Shown one piece after another: positions 34,656 to 45,200 of a stretch of 64,000 nt of DNA. This stretch comes from Niabella insulamsoli (GTDB lineage Bacteria; Bacteroidota; Bacteroidia; Chitinophagales; Chitinophagaceae), in contig NZ_CP190246.1 of NCBI RefSeq assembly GCF_039652435.2, positions 62,001-126,000 on the forward strand, written 5' to 3'. A program made the translations under genes and the position numbers. The notes beneath the pieces were generated by a model, which did not search any database, had not been told where the DNA came from, and saw only the letters and a list, made by a program, of their open reading frames with translations. Position 1 is the stretch's first letter; each line of letters starts with the position of its first letter.

Positions 34656-37196
34656 TTACTTGGGTTCGAGCGCCTGCTTGATGCGATCCTGCAAGTCGAG
34701 CAAATGATTTTTTGAAGCGGCATCGCGGTAGCTTCCGGCCGCGCTTCTCATTTCTGAAGCTAAGGTACGCAGTTGTCCTTTTACTACAGACATGATATCG
34801 CTGTTTACTAAATTAATTTCGAGGTCTTTTCCAAGAGCGGCCTGCTCCTGTTTGGACGGATTGGCCAGCGCTATTAATTTTTCAACTGTTGCTTTTTGAA
34901 GCTGCCTGCGATAAATATCGATTGTTTTTCTACCGGGCAATTCTGCAAATACTGCACGCCGCAGCGTTTGGAGCATTTCATCAGGTGTATAAGCGCTGCC
35001 GCCGGAAGCCGCCTGAAACCTGATTAAACGGCTCAGCGTTCCGGGGTTGATCAGTTCGCCTAAAGCCCTGTCCTGCACTTTCGCCACAACCGATAAAGGT
35101 TCTTGACCGGTGAGGGTGGCGTAGTCGTTTTTAACAAGCCAGAACGGGGTGCTAAACACATTGTTCTTCAACCAGTTCATCGCGTCTACCTGCGTAGATT
35201 TTGGCGTAAACGCATAAACAGCTCCTGTTTGTTCAATTCGCTTCGGCGTGCGCTCAATTCCTCCGATATTACGGGCCACATGGCCGGTATAGCGCACAAA
35301 CTGAGATACTACTTCGTTGTAAATCGTATTCAGATTGGTATAGTCTTTATTCGATTGTTTCGTGTATTCCGGCAGGTTTACGACAATGCGTTGCAGGTTC
35401 TTAATTCCATAAGAGCTTGCCTTCATGGCGTTATTGCTGAGGTCCTCTGTCTGGCTGCGCGGGTCTTCGCGGTTGCTCTCGCCATCGCCCCACCAAAGGC
35501 GTGGATTTTTTAACTGCTCAATTGTGATTTTGTTGAGCAAAGCCACTTCATCGTCGGCCGATTTTGCCTGAGGATACCAGCGATAGCCCCATTCGATCGC
35601 CCAGGTATCATAGTCTCCAATACGCGGGAAAAGGCCTTTCTCGGCAATATGATCTTCCGGCTGCGCCACATAGTTGAAGCGGGCATAATCCATAATCGAA
35701 GGTGTGTGGCCGTGCGCTTCTACCCAGGCCTTATCTCTTAATTTTTCCACCGGAACAGTTGAAGAAGAGCCGAAATTATGTCTTAAACCCAGCGTATGTC
35801 CCACTTCGTGGCTGCTTACAAATCTGATGAGTTGTCCCATCAATTCGTCGTCAAATTCCATTTTTCGCGCTCTCGGATCAACAGCGGCTGTCTGAATCAT
35901 ATACCAATTGCGCACAAGGCTCATCACATTATGATACCAATTGATATGGCTTTCCATGATTTCGCCGCTGCGCGGATCATGCACATTGGGCCCGCTGGCA
36001 TTTGGAATGTCAGAGGGTTTATAAACGATTGCACTATGACGCGCATCTTCCAGGCTGAAAGTGCTGTCTTCGGCGTAGGTAGGCGCCATTTTACCCACAA
36101 TGGCGTTTTTAAATCCGGCTTTTTCGAAAGCCACCTGCCAGTCGTTTACGCCCTGAATAAGATAGGGCACCCATTTTTTCGGCGTGGTTGGGTCGATATA
36201 ATAAACGATTTGCTTTTTAGGCTCCACCAGCTCGCCTCTTTTGTATTTTTCAATATCGGCCTCTTTCGGCTCGAGGCGATAGCGCGCGATATACCTGTAT
36301 TTATCAATACCCTGCGGGTTTACATCAAAGTCGGTGATGCTTTGCGTCGTGAAATAGCCAACACGATCGTCGAAAAAGCGCGGTTGCATGGGCACTTTGG
36401 GTAGCAACACCAGCGACGTGTTCAGTTCAAAAGTTACGGGCGTGCTTACCGCGTACGGGTTGGGCGGCGTACCGGGGCGCGATACCGGCGTCTGCGTGTA
36501 GGTTTTTACGGTTTTGATTTCCAGGTTGGCCGGATAAGGTTTTGCCGCCTGTATGTAAGATTTATCTGCCTGCAGGCCGCCAAGGCCCAGCACTTTTTTC
36601 ACAACCGGCGAAAAGAAGAAGTAATCGTTGTCGCCGTTGATATAATCCGTCACTTCTATAACGGCGCCTTTTTTATCGGGCGACCAGGCTTTTACTTCAA
36701 ACGAGGCGCCAATGGGTTGAATATTGCTGTTCATTACATTGCGGTACATCCCTTCTGTGCTGTCGCGACCCAGTTCCTGAAAAGACATACGTTTTAAATA
36801 AACGCGGTTGTTGGGCCCTTTTTCAAAGCGAATGGTATTCGAGTTGATCTGGTCGCCTGCATAGCTTGCCCCCGTGCGAAAGCCGGCCGCTGCCTTGGAA
36901 AGCCGGGCAACCACCAAAATATCGCGTTCAAACAGCGTATCCGGAATTTCGAAATAGTATTTATTGTCAATCTTATGAACGTCAAACATGCCTTTTTCGG
37001 TAACCGCCTTGGAGGTAATTACTTCCTTATAAGGTTTCGGCTGGCCGGGAGGGCCAACCACTGCTTTTTTGGTGGTGTCTGTTTTGGCTGCCGAAGCGGC
37101 GGGCGTACTTTTTTTATTTTTTTTCTGAAGTGCGCAGCTGCTCATTTGTAGGCCTAACAAAAACAAAAAGGCCAGGGTCAAATTTCTTTGCATCAT
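34656..37196 (-). CDS. Zinc metalloprotease lipoprotein (metzincin, DUF5117/DUF4953-type)
   Basis: About 846 residues from ATG 37196; a further 15 codons are open upstream. The signal peptide ends in a lipobox (MSSC), so it is likely a lipoprotein. The mid-region carries the metzincin zinc signature HEVGHTLGLRH with its downstream turn, the hallmark of the DUF4953 family. An N-terminal DUF5117-type beta domain precedes it (FEIPDTLFERDILVVARLS). The family is common in Bacteroidota and presumed to degrade peptides outside the membrane. It stands alone between a well-formed terminator and the divergent alaS. Confidence 0.9.
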   Translation of the reverse strand: MMQRNLTLAFLFLLGLQMSSCALQKKNKKSTPAASAAKTDTTKKAVVGPPGQPKPYKEVITSKAVTEKGMFDVHKIDNKYYFEIPDTLFERDILVVARLSKAAAGFRTGASYAGDQINSNTIRFEKGPNNRVYLKRMSFQELGRDSTEGMYRNVMNSNIQPIGASFEVKAWSPDKKGAVIEVTDYINGDNDYFFFSPVVKKVLGLGGLQADKSYIQAAKPYPANLEIKTVKTYTQTPVSRPGTPPNPYAVSTPVTFELNTSLVLLPKVPMQPRFFDDRVGYFTTQSITDFDVNPQGIDKYRYIARYRLEPKEADIEKYKRGELVEPKKQIVYYIDPTTPKKWVPYLIQGVNDWQVAFEKAGFKNAIVGKMAPTYAEDSTFSLEDARHSAIVYKPSDIPNASGPNVHDPRSGEIMESHINWYHNVMSLVRNWYMIQTAAVDPRARKMEFDDELMGQLIRFVSSHEVGHTLGLRHNFGSSSTVPVEKLRDKAWVEAHGHTPSIMDYARFNYVAQPEDHIAEKGLFPRIGDYDTWAIEWGYRWYPQAKSADDEVALLNKITIEQLKNPRLWWGDGESNREDPRSQTEDLSNNAMKASSYGIKNLQRIVVNLPEYTKQSNKDYTNLNTIYNEVVSQFVRYTGHVARNIGGIERTPKRIEQTGAVYAFTPKSTQVDAMNWLKNNVFSTPFWLVKNDYATLTGQEPLSVVAKVQDRALGELINPGTLSRLIRFQAASGGSAYTPDEMLQTLRRAVFAELPGRKTIDIYRRQLQKATVEKLIALANPSKQEQAALGKDLEINLVNSDIMSVVKGQLRTLASEMRSAAGSYRDAASKNHLLDLQDRIKQALEPK

Positions 37197-37358
37197 TTGA
37201 ATTGGTATTAAAATCTTTTTTAAGAAAAGCGAATTTACCATTTGAGGGCCGTATTTGAACGACTATTTCTATAAACGGTTTACTTTGAGTTGAAAGTGAA
37301 GCGCCCTTGCGGCATCACACATTATTTATATAACTATCTTTGCCAGCCTTAAAAAGAT

Positions 37359-40316
37359 ATGATGACCAGCAGCGAAATAAGACAGACCTTTCTTGATTTT
37401 TTCAAAAGTAAAAATCATCAAATTGTGCCCTCGGCGCCTATTGTGGTGAAAAACGACCCCACATTAATGTTTACGAATGCGGGCATGAACCAGTTTAAAG
37501 ATTATTTTCTGGGGAATAAAAAAAGCGATTATGCTCGTGTGGCCGATACTCAAAAATGCCTTCGGGTAAGCGGTAAGCACAACGACCTGGAGGAAGTAGG
37601 TGTTGACACCTATCATCACACGATGTTTGAAATGCTGGGCAACTGGAGTTTCGGCAACCCCGACCGTCCGGAAGAAGGTTATTTTAAAAAGGAAGCCATT
37701 GCCTGGAGCTGGGAACTGCTTACAGAAGTGTATAAAATAGAGAAAGACCGGCTATATGTGACGGTTTTTGAAGGCGATGCAGGCGAAGGACTTCCTTTTG
37801 ATCAGGAAGCGTATGACGAATGGGCGAAATGGATCGCGCCGGAACGTATTTTAAAAGGGAATAAGAAAGATAATTTTTGGGAGATGGGCGATACCGGCCC
37901 TTGCGGCCCTTGTAGCGAAATACATGTGGATTGCCGCCCCGATGATGAACGTCAAAATGTGGATGGCAAAACCTTGGTAAATGCCGACCACCCGCAGGTC
38001 ATCGAAATCTGGAACAATGTGTTTATTCAATTCAACCGAAAAAAAGACGGCAGCCTCGAAGCGTTGCCTGCCCGCCATGTTGATACAGGTATGGGCTTTG
38101 AGCGGCTTGTGAGGGTGTTGCAGAAAAAAAGCAGTAACTACGACACGGATGTTTTTACCGGCACCATAGCCGAAATAGAAAAAATTACGGGGAAAGAATA
38201 TCCAGCAAACGCTTATTACGAGAAAGAAGATAAAAGTTCCTATCAGCCAAGTTTAATAAAATGGCGGGAGGCTGTTGCATTTCGTGTTCTGTCTGATCAT
38301 ATTCGGGCTATCAGTTTTGCCATTGCCGACGGGCAGTTGCCTTCCAACAATGGGGCTGGTTATGTAATACGCCGAATTCTGCGCCGCGCTGTTAGGTATT
38401 ACTACGCTTTTTTAAACTACAAACGGCCTTTATTACATCAATTAACACCGGTTATTGCTGCACAATTTGCAACGGTTTTTCCAGAGCTAACGCATCAGCT
38501 TGTTTTTGTAGAAAAAGTTATTAAAGAAGAAGAGGAGTCTTTTTTAAGAACCCTTAGCGATGGTTTAAAACGGATAGATGATTTACTTTACAGCAAAAAT
38601 GCAATTAAGCATAGGCTGAAGAATTTTCTATTGTCAAACGAAATAGATTTTTGGGAAGATCGACCTGTTAAAAATTTGAGCCAAAAAACATTAAAAATTG
38701 ATTTTGGGTTAAAGAGTAATAATTTGAAGATTATTATTGAATCTATTCCCCAAACCTTCCAATCCTATGAACTTCCTAATCTTTTTTTAATTAATAAAAA
38801 CTCGATTTCGCGGTATAATTTTGAGGAAACAATAAAGGATGCTGTCGGCAAAAATGATCTCAACTTTCGCCCATTTGAAATAATCAGTGGTAAAGAAGCG
38901 TTTGAGTTATATGACACATACGGTTTCCCCGCTGATTTGACACGGTTGATTGCAGCGGAAAATGGCTTTACTGTAGATGAAGCGGGTTTCGATGCCGAGA
39001 TGTTGCAGCAAAAAAGCCGCTCGCGCGCAGCTACGGCGGTGGATACGGCAGATTGGGTACTGGTGGCCGAAGACCAGCCTTCCAAATTCGTAGGCTATGA
39101 CGATTTGAATATTACGACCCGCATTACGAAGTATCGTAAAGTAAAAGCAAAGAATAAAGAACAATACCAGCTGGTTTTAGAAACGACGCCCTTTTATGCG
39201 GAAAGCGGCGGCCAGGTCGGTGATAAGGGCCAACTGGTTGTCGAAGGCGAAACCATCGCCGTTACCGACACTAAAAAGGAGAACGACCTGATCATTCATT
39301 TTACGGACCGCTTGCCGGCCAACCCGGGCGGTGAGGTAAACGCCATTGTTGACTTTGAAAAGCGATTAAATATCACCTACAACCATACGGCGACTCACCT
39401 GCTACATGCGGCTTTGCGCCAGGTGTTGGGCGCCCATGTTGCACAAAAAGGATCGCTTGTTTCACCAGATATGTTGCGGTTTGATCTGTCTCATTTTTCG
39501 AAAATCACAGACGAAGAGTTAAGGCAGGTTGAAATGATTGTGAACCAAAAAATCCGCGAGAACCTGGCGGTTGTTATTAAAGAAATGCGCAAGGACGAGG
39601 CGATGAAATTAGGCGCGATGGCGCTGTTTGGCGAAAAGTATGCAGACGAGGTTCGCGTGGTTACTGCCGGCACCGATTTTTCGGTAGAGCTTTGCGGGGG
39701 AACCCATGTGCCGCAAACGGGCATGATCGGGTTGTTTTTGATAACCGGAGAATCGGCCGTGGCCGCCGGCGTGCGTCGTATTGAAGCGGTAACGGGCGCC
39801 GCCGCTTTTCGTTTTATGAGCGATAAAATTGCGGCCTACAAACAGCTTTCGGAGTTGCTTAAATCGGCAAATCCGCTAAATGCCATTGAAAAATTAATTA
39901 CCGAAAAATCGGCATTAGAGAAAAAAGTTGAGCGCCTTGAGGCCCGGGAATTGGTGGGTATCAGAAATGAATTGTTACAAAAAGATGAGATCATCAACCA
40001 GGTGAATTTTATTGGCGATATAGTCGAAGTAAACAACGCCGATGCTTTGAAAAAGCTATGCGGTGATCTTAAAAATCATTTGAAAGATTTTGTTGTAGTG
40101 CTCTGCGCAAATATTGGCGGTAAGCCTTTTGTAGCCGTGAGTATTGCCGATAATGTGGTTGCCGCCAGGTCGCTCGACGCCGGGCAGCTGATCAAGCAAC
40201 ATATCGCCCCGCTCATTAAAGGCGGCGGCGGCGGGCAAAAAACGCTGGCAACTGCTGGTGGCCAGGATGCCAGCCAACTAAAAGAGGTGATAGAAAAAGT
40301 GAAAGCATTGTTGTAG
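37359..40316 (+). CDS. alaS: Alanine--tRNA ligase
   Basis: 985 residues, about 100 more than usual for bacterial AlaRS. The aminoacylation core opens with IRQTFLDFFKSKNHQIVPSAPI and contains GMNQFKDYFLG, MFEMLGNWSFG and the DTGMGFER motif. The editing domain has HTATHLLHAAL with the conserved zinc-binding His pair and CGGTHV. The C-terminal C-Ala domain ends with the glycine-rich GGGGGQKTLATAGGQDAS motif. An extra segment (residues about 410-508) interrupts the region between FLRTLSDGLKRID and ISGKEAFELYDTYGFP and is described separately. The reading frame stays open throughout. It charges tRNA-Ala and edits mischarged tRNA. A TATCTTTG box lies about 30 bases upstream of the ATG. Confidence 0.95.
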   Translation: MMTSSEIRQTFLDFFKSKNHQIVPSAPIVVKNDPTLMFTNAGMNQFKDYFLGNKKSDYARVADTQKCLRVSGKHNDLEEVGVDTYHHTMFEMLGNWSFGNPDRPEEGYFKKEAIAWSWELLTEVYKIEKDRLYVTVFEGDAGEGLPFDQEAYDEWAKWIAPERILKGNKKDNFWEMGDTGPCGPCSEIHVDCRPDDERQNVDGKTLVNADHPQVIEIWNNVFIQFNRKKDGSLEALPARHVDTGMGFERLVRVLQKKSSNYDTDVFTGTIAEIEKITGKEYPANAYYEKEDKSSYQPSLIKWREAVAFRVLSDHIRAISFAIADGQLPSNNGAGYVIRRILRRAVRYYYAFLNYKRPLLHQLTPVIAAQFATVFPELTHQLVFVEKVIKEEEESFLRTLSDGLKRIDDLLYSKNAIKHRLKNFLLSNEIDFWEDRPVKNLSQKTLKIDFGLKSNNLKIIIESIPQTFQSYELPNLFLINKNSISRYNFEETIKDAVGKNDLNFRPFEIISGKEAFELYDTYGFPADLTRLIAAENGFTVDEAGFDAEMLQQKSRSRAATAVDTADWVLVAEDQPSKFVGYDDLNITTRITKYRKVKAKNKEQYQLVLETTPFYAESGGQVGDKGQLVVEGETIAVTDTKKENDLIIHFTDRLPANPGGEVNAIVDFEKRLNITYNHTATHLLHAALRQVLGAHVAQKGSLVSPDMLRFDLSHFSKITDEELRQVEMIVNQKIRENLAVVIKEMRKDEAMKLGAMALFGEKYADEVRVVTAGTDFSVELCGGTHVPQTGMIGLFLITGESAVAAGVRRIEAVTGAAAFRFMSDKIAAYKQLSELLKSANPLNAIEKLITEKSALEKKVERLEARELVGIRNELLQKDEIINQVNFIGDIVEVNNADALKKLCGDLKNHLKDFVVVLCANIGGKPFVAVSIADNVVAARSLDAGQLIKQHIAPLIKGGGGGQKTLATAGGQDASQLKEVIEKVKALL
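38586..38882 (+). other. AT-rich in-frame insertion within alaS
   Basis: About 95-100 codons that normal bacterial AlaRS lacks or has as a short loop. Counting 38581-38880 gives 89 G/C of 300 (about 30%), well below the surrounding gene. The encoded peptide is Asn/Lys/Ile/Phe-rich with no recognised domain, and lies between the aminoacylation core and the tRNA-recognition region. The frame is kept. No splicing or intein signals are present. Confidence 0.7.
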
Positions 40317-40340
40317 AAAGATTGAGATGTTTGTATGACG

Positions 40341-40377
40341 AAAAAGAGGATATCGTAAAAAGCGATATCCTCTTTTT
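40341..40377. terminator. Bidirectional intrinsic terminator between alaS and the second susD
   Basis: A 15-base stem (40341-40355 with 40363-40377), A-run on one side and T-run on the other. It lies 24 bases after the alaS stop and 20 bases past the convergent SusD stop, so it can end both transcripts. Confidence 0.9.
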
Positions 40378-40397
40378 AATAAAAAGTTACAGGTTTT

Positions 40398-42116
40398 TTA
40401 GTACCCTTGGTTTTGTGTTAAGGCGCCAGCGCTTCGATCTATCTGATCTTGCGGAATGGGAAAGTAAGTGTCTTTCTCTTCAAAGCTGAGCCCGGCGTAA
40501 GAACTAATGATGCTTCCTTCAAAAGCTGAAAAAGCTTCTAATGATTCTTTGGCAATTCCCCATCGCACTAAATCGAAGAATCGATGGCCTTCTAACGCCA
40601 GTTCCAGTCGCCGCTCAAAGCGGATGGCATTCAAGGCATATTCTTTAGTAGGAAAACTGCCATAAGGGCTTACCTTATACGCCGCCGCATTTACGCCATC
40701 TATCTTTTTAAAGGGTAATTTGGCCGCCCTGTTCCGAACATTATTTACCCGCGCCAAAGCATAGGGCAGGTCGTTTGTTTCGGCCGCGCATTCCGCCGCC
40801 ATTAGATAGACGTCGGCCAGTCGGATGATATTTACATTTAGTCCGGTGATAGAAGAGGTAGAGGATACATTGCCGGTAAAGTCGGCCTGGTCGATCATTT
40901 GCTTATAGCCGACAAAGGGGCCGGCGAACGCGGGGTCGCGAAGCCAGCCGTCCCCGGGCATTACTCCCCAATCGTGATAAGGCACGCCTCTTCTTCCAAC
41001 GGTGTAGTCCACCCTGGGATCAAACGCAATGGTTTTATCTACCGAATAATTGGTTTTATCTGCGCCGGTAAGACCGAAGTCTGATTTGTAAGGGTTTGTC
41101 CTGAAGGAATTATCCAACATGGGCAATCCTGCGGGAGTTACCCGGTAAGCGTTGACCAAATCGAAACTCGGATTAAAAAAGCCACAACAAGACACCGGCG
41201 CCGACCCATACAATCCGGCAAGCATGTCGCCGACATTTCCATTATCTCCGGTACCGTCCGGATCAATCGCGTGTTGGGCGGCGAAAATAGACTCGGGCCC
41301 GTTCTCAGTGTTTATATCAAAATTGTCTAAAAAAGGAAGGGTTTCCAGATTTGGTTTTGCTGCAATGACTTCCTTAAGCACGACTAAGGCTTCAGGAAAT
41401 TTTTTCTCGTATAAGTACACTTTTCCGAGATAGGCTTTTGCCGCTATCGCGTCAACTCTTCCCACTTCTCCAAGCGGCTTATCCGTTGGTAGATTTTGAG
41501 AAGCGAATAAAAAATCTGCTTCTATTTTAGGTAAGACATCAACGTTGTTCGGAACACTTGCTGCATCGGCGGTAGAAATCGTTTCATCGATGTAGGGAAT
41601 ATTTTTAAATACTCTCCAAAGGAAAAAATAGTAGTGTCCGCGCAACATTCTGGCCTCTGCTTCAATTTCCTTCGCTCTTTCGCTGGTGAATACGTCGCTG
41701 CCTCCGGCTTCCTGCACGGCTTTCAGCTGCCGAAGGGTGGTGTTGCACCGGGTAACTCCTTCATAATAATTATTCCACATGGTCGACAAATGTTCATTTA
41801 CACTGATGGGGTTATGCCTTTCAATGTCAAACATAACCGCCTGGTCAGAGAGCGTGCTGCCCTTGTGGGCATTGTCTGCGGCCACATCTCCAAAAAGCCA
41901 TTGACTTGGCGCGGCTGCGTAATTGCCCCATGTTCCGTCGCGGTTGCCGTTCATTAAACCATATGCACCAATTAATAACCACTCCACGCCTTTTGTGTTA
42001 CTCACCTGCTCATCAGTCAATTGTCCTTGCGGACTTTTTTCCAGGAAGCCTTTTCCGCAGGACAGCACTGTTGCTGTCAGTAATAGGGCGATGCTTATTT
42101 TATGTATTGTTTTCAT
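40398..42116 (-). CDS. RagB/SusD-family outer membrane lipoprotein (locus 2)
   Basis: 572 residues. Signal peptide with lipobox LSC (TATVLSCGKGFLEK). Contains EAEARMLRGHYYFFLWRVFKNIPYI (SusD signature near residue 155), IRLADVYLMAAECAAE and the C-terminal RFERRLELALEGHRFFDLVRWG. It binds ligand on the outer surface and works with the SusC encoded 150 bases upstream on the same strand. No hydrolase is encoded near this pair, so the ligand cannot be predicted. It is not closely similar to the first SusD by eye. Confidence 0.95.
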   Translation of the reverse strand: MKTIHKISIALLLTATVLSCGKGFLEKSPQGQLTDEQVSNTKGVEWLLIGAYGLMNGNRDGTWGNYAAAPSQWLFGDVAADNAHKGSTLSDQAVMFDIERHNPISVNEHLSTMWNNYYEGVTRCNTTLRQLKAVQEAGGSDVFTSERAKEIEAEARMLRGHYYFFLWRVFKNIPYIDETISTADAASVPNNVDVLPKIEADFLFASQNLPTDKPLGEVGRVDAIAAKAYLGKVYLYEKKFPEALVVLKEVIAAKPNLETLPFLDNFDINTENGPESIFAAQHAIDPDGTGDNGNVGDMLAGLYGSAPVSCCGFFNPSFDLVNAYRVTPAGLPMLDNSFRTNPYKSDFGLTGADKTNYSVDKTIAFDPRVDYTVGRRGVPYHDWGVMPGDGWLRDPAFAGPFVGYKQMIDQADFTGNVSSTSSITGLNVNIIRLADVYLMAAECAAETNDLPYALARVNNVRNRAAKLPFKKIDGVNAAAYKVSPYGSFPTKEYALNAIRFERRLELALEGHRFFDLVRWGIAKESLEAFSAFEGSIISSYAGLSFEEKDTYFPIPQDQIDRSAGALTQNQGY

Positions 42117-42187
42117 CTGTTTAATTTTTAATTTTTTCTTTAGTCAGATAACCTGCCTGCCAGCAGACAAGGCATTCGACAAATAAT

Positions 42188-42203
42188 CATGCTTTGCAGC
42201 ATG
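42188..42203. repeat. Small hairpin in the susC-susD spacer (locus 2)
   Basis: CATGCT, TTGC, AGCATG: a 6-base stem with a 4-base loop in the 150-base gap between SusC and SusD of locus 2. No T-run follows, so it is not a full terminator. It could dampen read-through into susD or stabilise an mRNA end. Confidence 0.3.
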
Positions 42204-42266
42204 TAAGGTTCTAATGGCTCATTTCTTGTCTTAGTATTTTTATCATTGTAGGGATCAAATCAAAGA

Positions 42267-45200
42267 TTAGAAAGTAACGTTCAGGCCTAATAAATATTGA
42301 CGAGGAACAGGGTATATGCCCATATCCACCCCCGGCGCAGTGAATGTTGATGAATACTGGCTTACTTCCGGATCCATACCGCTATAACGAGTAATAATAA
42401 ATAGATTGGAAGCACTGACGTATAAGCGGAGATTAGAGATGTAGCCACCAAACATTTTATCAACCGGGAAGTTATAGCCAAGTTGTAAATTCTTCATTCG
42501 GAAAAAACTGCCATCCTGAACATAATAGCTGGATGATTGATACTCAATTGTAGGAGCTGCGGAACTTGCGGAAGGCATCATGCTGCCCGGGTTACTCACC
42601 GGATCCCAGGCATTCAACGTGCGCGTACTTACGGCTCCTGGAAACGCATAAAAGTCGGTATATTGGCGGGTGAGGTCAAAAAGTTCGTTGCCCTGAGATC
42701 CGTTAAAAAACATGTTGATGTCGAAACGTTTATACGATGCATTAAAGCTTAGGGAATAAATAAAATCGGGGTGTGGGTTTCCAATTACCGTTCGATCCTG
42801 GCCATCAATAATGCCATCGGGCACGCCATCCGGCCCTGAGATGTCTGCAAATTTAAACCCGCCGACCCTGGCTCCGGCATATCCCGCGCTGTTATCAATA
42901 TCAGCTTGGTCCTTATAAATGCCGGCTACCTGGTATCCGTAGAAAGCGCCAAGTGGTGCACCCGCTTTCAAAACTGAGGTGGTAACGCCGCGCAGCGTCA
43001 GATAAGGTTGCTGTGAAACGGTTGGAGCCAATTGGATGATGTTGTTCGTATATTTTGAAAAGAAACCACCTACGTCAAACCTGAATGGATCGCTACCGCC
43101 GCCGGTGTAGTGATAATTCAAAGAAAACTCAATGCCTTTATTTTGAATATCTCCAGAGTTAATAAATGGAGAGCTACCCGTTCCTACAGCCGCCGATGGT
43201 TTGGGCACCGGATAAAGCACGCCGCTTGTTCTTCTATCAAACCAATCTATAGACCCATCCAGTTTATTATTCATAAATGAAAAATCCAGTCCGATATTAA
43301 GCGACTTTAGTTCTTCCCACTTCACAGCCTGGTTATCATAACTGTTAGTCCACAGGCCGCTGGAAAGGCCGCCGCCACCCGCTATTGGGTAGAAAGAAGC
43401 ATTAATAGAGGATGCATATCTTCTCAAAAACTGAAAAGACGGGATACGCTGGTTACCTGTGATACCATAACCAGCCCTTAATTTTAAATCGCTGATCCAT
43501 GGGGTAGCTTTCATAAAGCTTTCATTCGACAAGCGCCAGGCAAAACTTCCGGCGGGAAAAAGGCCGTAGCGGTTGTCCGGCCCGAAATTAGAAGATCCGT
43601 CACGGCGTAAGGTTGCCGATACGAGATATCTGTCATCGTAGTTATAATCGGCTCTTCCAAAAACAGAGAACAGCGCGCCCTCCGACCCCTGGCTGCCTGC
43701 GCTGGTAGTAGCTGCCGTGCCCAGATAATAATAATTAAGATCGCCGGTAACAAAAAAATCATTTCCGTTGCCGTCTAGCTGGCGCCATTTTGATTCTATC
43801 GCTTCCGTGCCGGCCAGCAAGGTAAGATTGTGTAGGTCGTTGAAGTTGTTTTTATAGGTCAATGTGTTCGACCAGGTCCACTCTGAACCGCTGCCCCTAT
43901 ATTCCCCAAGCGTGTTGTTGGTAAAGCTTGCTTCCGAGCGTTCCGGATTAGGGTATCCTATCGATATTCCATCATAAGTCTCGTATCTCACACCATAAGT
44001 ACTTCTAAAATTCAGCCCTTTTGCAAACAGGATATCGGCAAAGGCACTACCGAAGAACTGGCCGCTATTATTGACATTATCTTTGGCCCGGTAAAGCACC
44101 GCCAGCGGGTTATCGGCATTTCCCATTTTGTCGCCCCTGGTGCCCGCAAAGTTGCCCATGATGTCATAAACAGGAATAATGGTTTGGATACGGTAGGCCC
44201 AGCCAATTGGAGATCCCTCGCCCTGATAAGACCCCGCTGTGTTCACATTTACGCCAAAGCCCTGGCCTTTAGTATAAGAGTATTGCATGTTTTCACCAAT
44301 GGTGACTTTATCATTTAGTAATTTGAAGCTGGTATTACTACGAATGGTGTATCTCTCAAATCCGGTATACTTGAAAGTGCCGTCCTGTTTGAAATACCCG
44401 CCGCTCAACGCGTAGTTTGAGTTTTCTCCGCCGCCTAAAACACTGATCTGATAGTTTTGCATCGGAGCGTTTCGCGTAATTTCTTCAAACCAGTTGGTTC
44501 CCGCCTGGTTGGCTTTTGTAATTTGATAAAATTCGCCCGGATCCATTACATAATTGTATTTTGAAGGATCGGCATCGGAGGCTGTGATATTTTGTCCATA
44601 CACATTGCCGGCTACAAGATATTCAGGCAGCGAAGGGGCGCTGGAATTGGTGCCATAGTTGGCGCCGGTGGTTTCGCTTGTACCCGGAGTAACGCCTGCA
44701 TTACGAAACCGCTGATAAACATATTCCGCAAACTGTTGCGGGTTTAAAAAATCCGGAAACCGGCTCCTGTTGGGCCTTTGCGTTCCGTAATACATGTCCA
44801 GCGAAACCCTCGGCGGCCCTTTGATCCCTTTACGCGTCGTGATAATAACAACGCCGTTGTTGGCTCGCGAACCATAGATCGACGCCGCGGAGGCGTCCTT
44901 TAAAACCTGCATACTTTCAATGTCGTTGGCGTTCAACCAACTTAGTTTTCCTTCATAAGGCATCCCATCGATAATATAGAGGGGGTCATTGTTGTTGATA
45001 GTGCTAAACCCCCGGATTCGAATTTGGGGTGTGGCGCCCGGCGCACCGTCATTAATAATTTGAACGCCCGTGGCTTTACCCTGCAAAGCCTCTATTGGAC
45101 TCGCCGAAGGCTGCTTCTGAAGATCCTTCATATCCACCACGGCTACCGATCCGGTAAGGTCTTTTTTACGCTGTGTGCCGTATCCGATAATCACTACGTC

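Noticed and set aside
35796..36404. 202-codon plus-strand frame inside the metzincin gene
   Set aside because: Antisense to a strongly conserved metalloprotease; no motif of its own.
38586..38882. Intein or group II intron in alaS
   Set aside because: No N-terminal Cys/Ser splice block, no terminal His-Asn followed by Cys/Ser/Thr, no reverse transcriptase, and the insert is too short.
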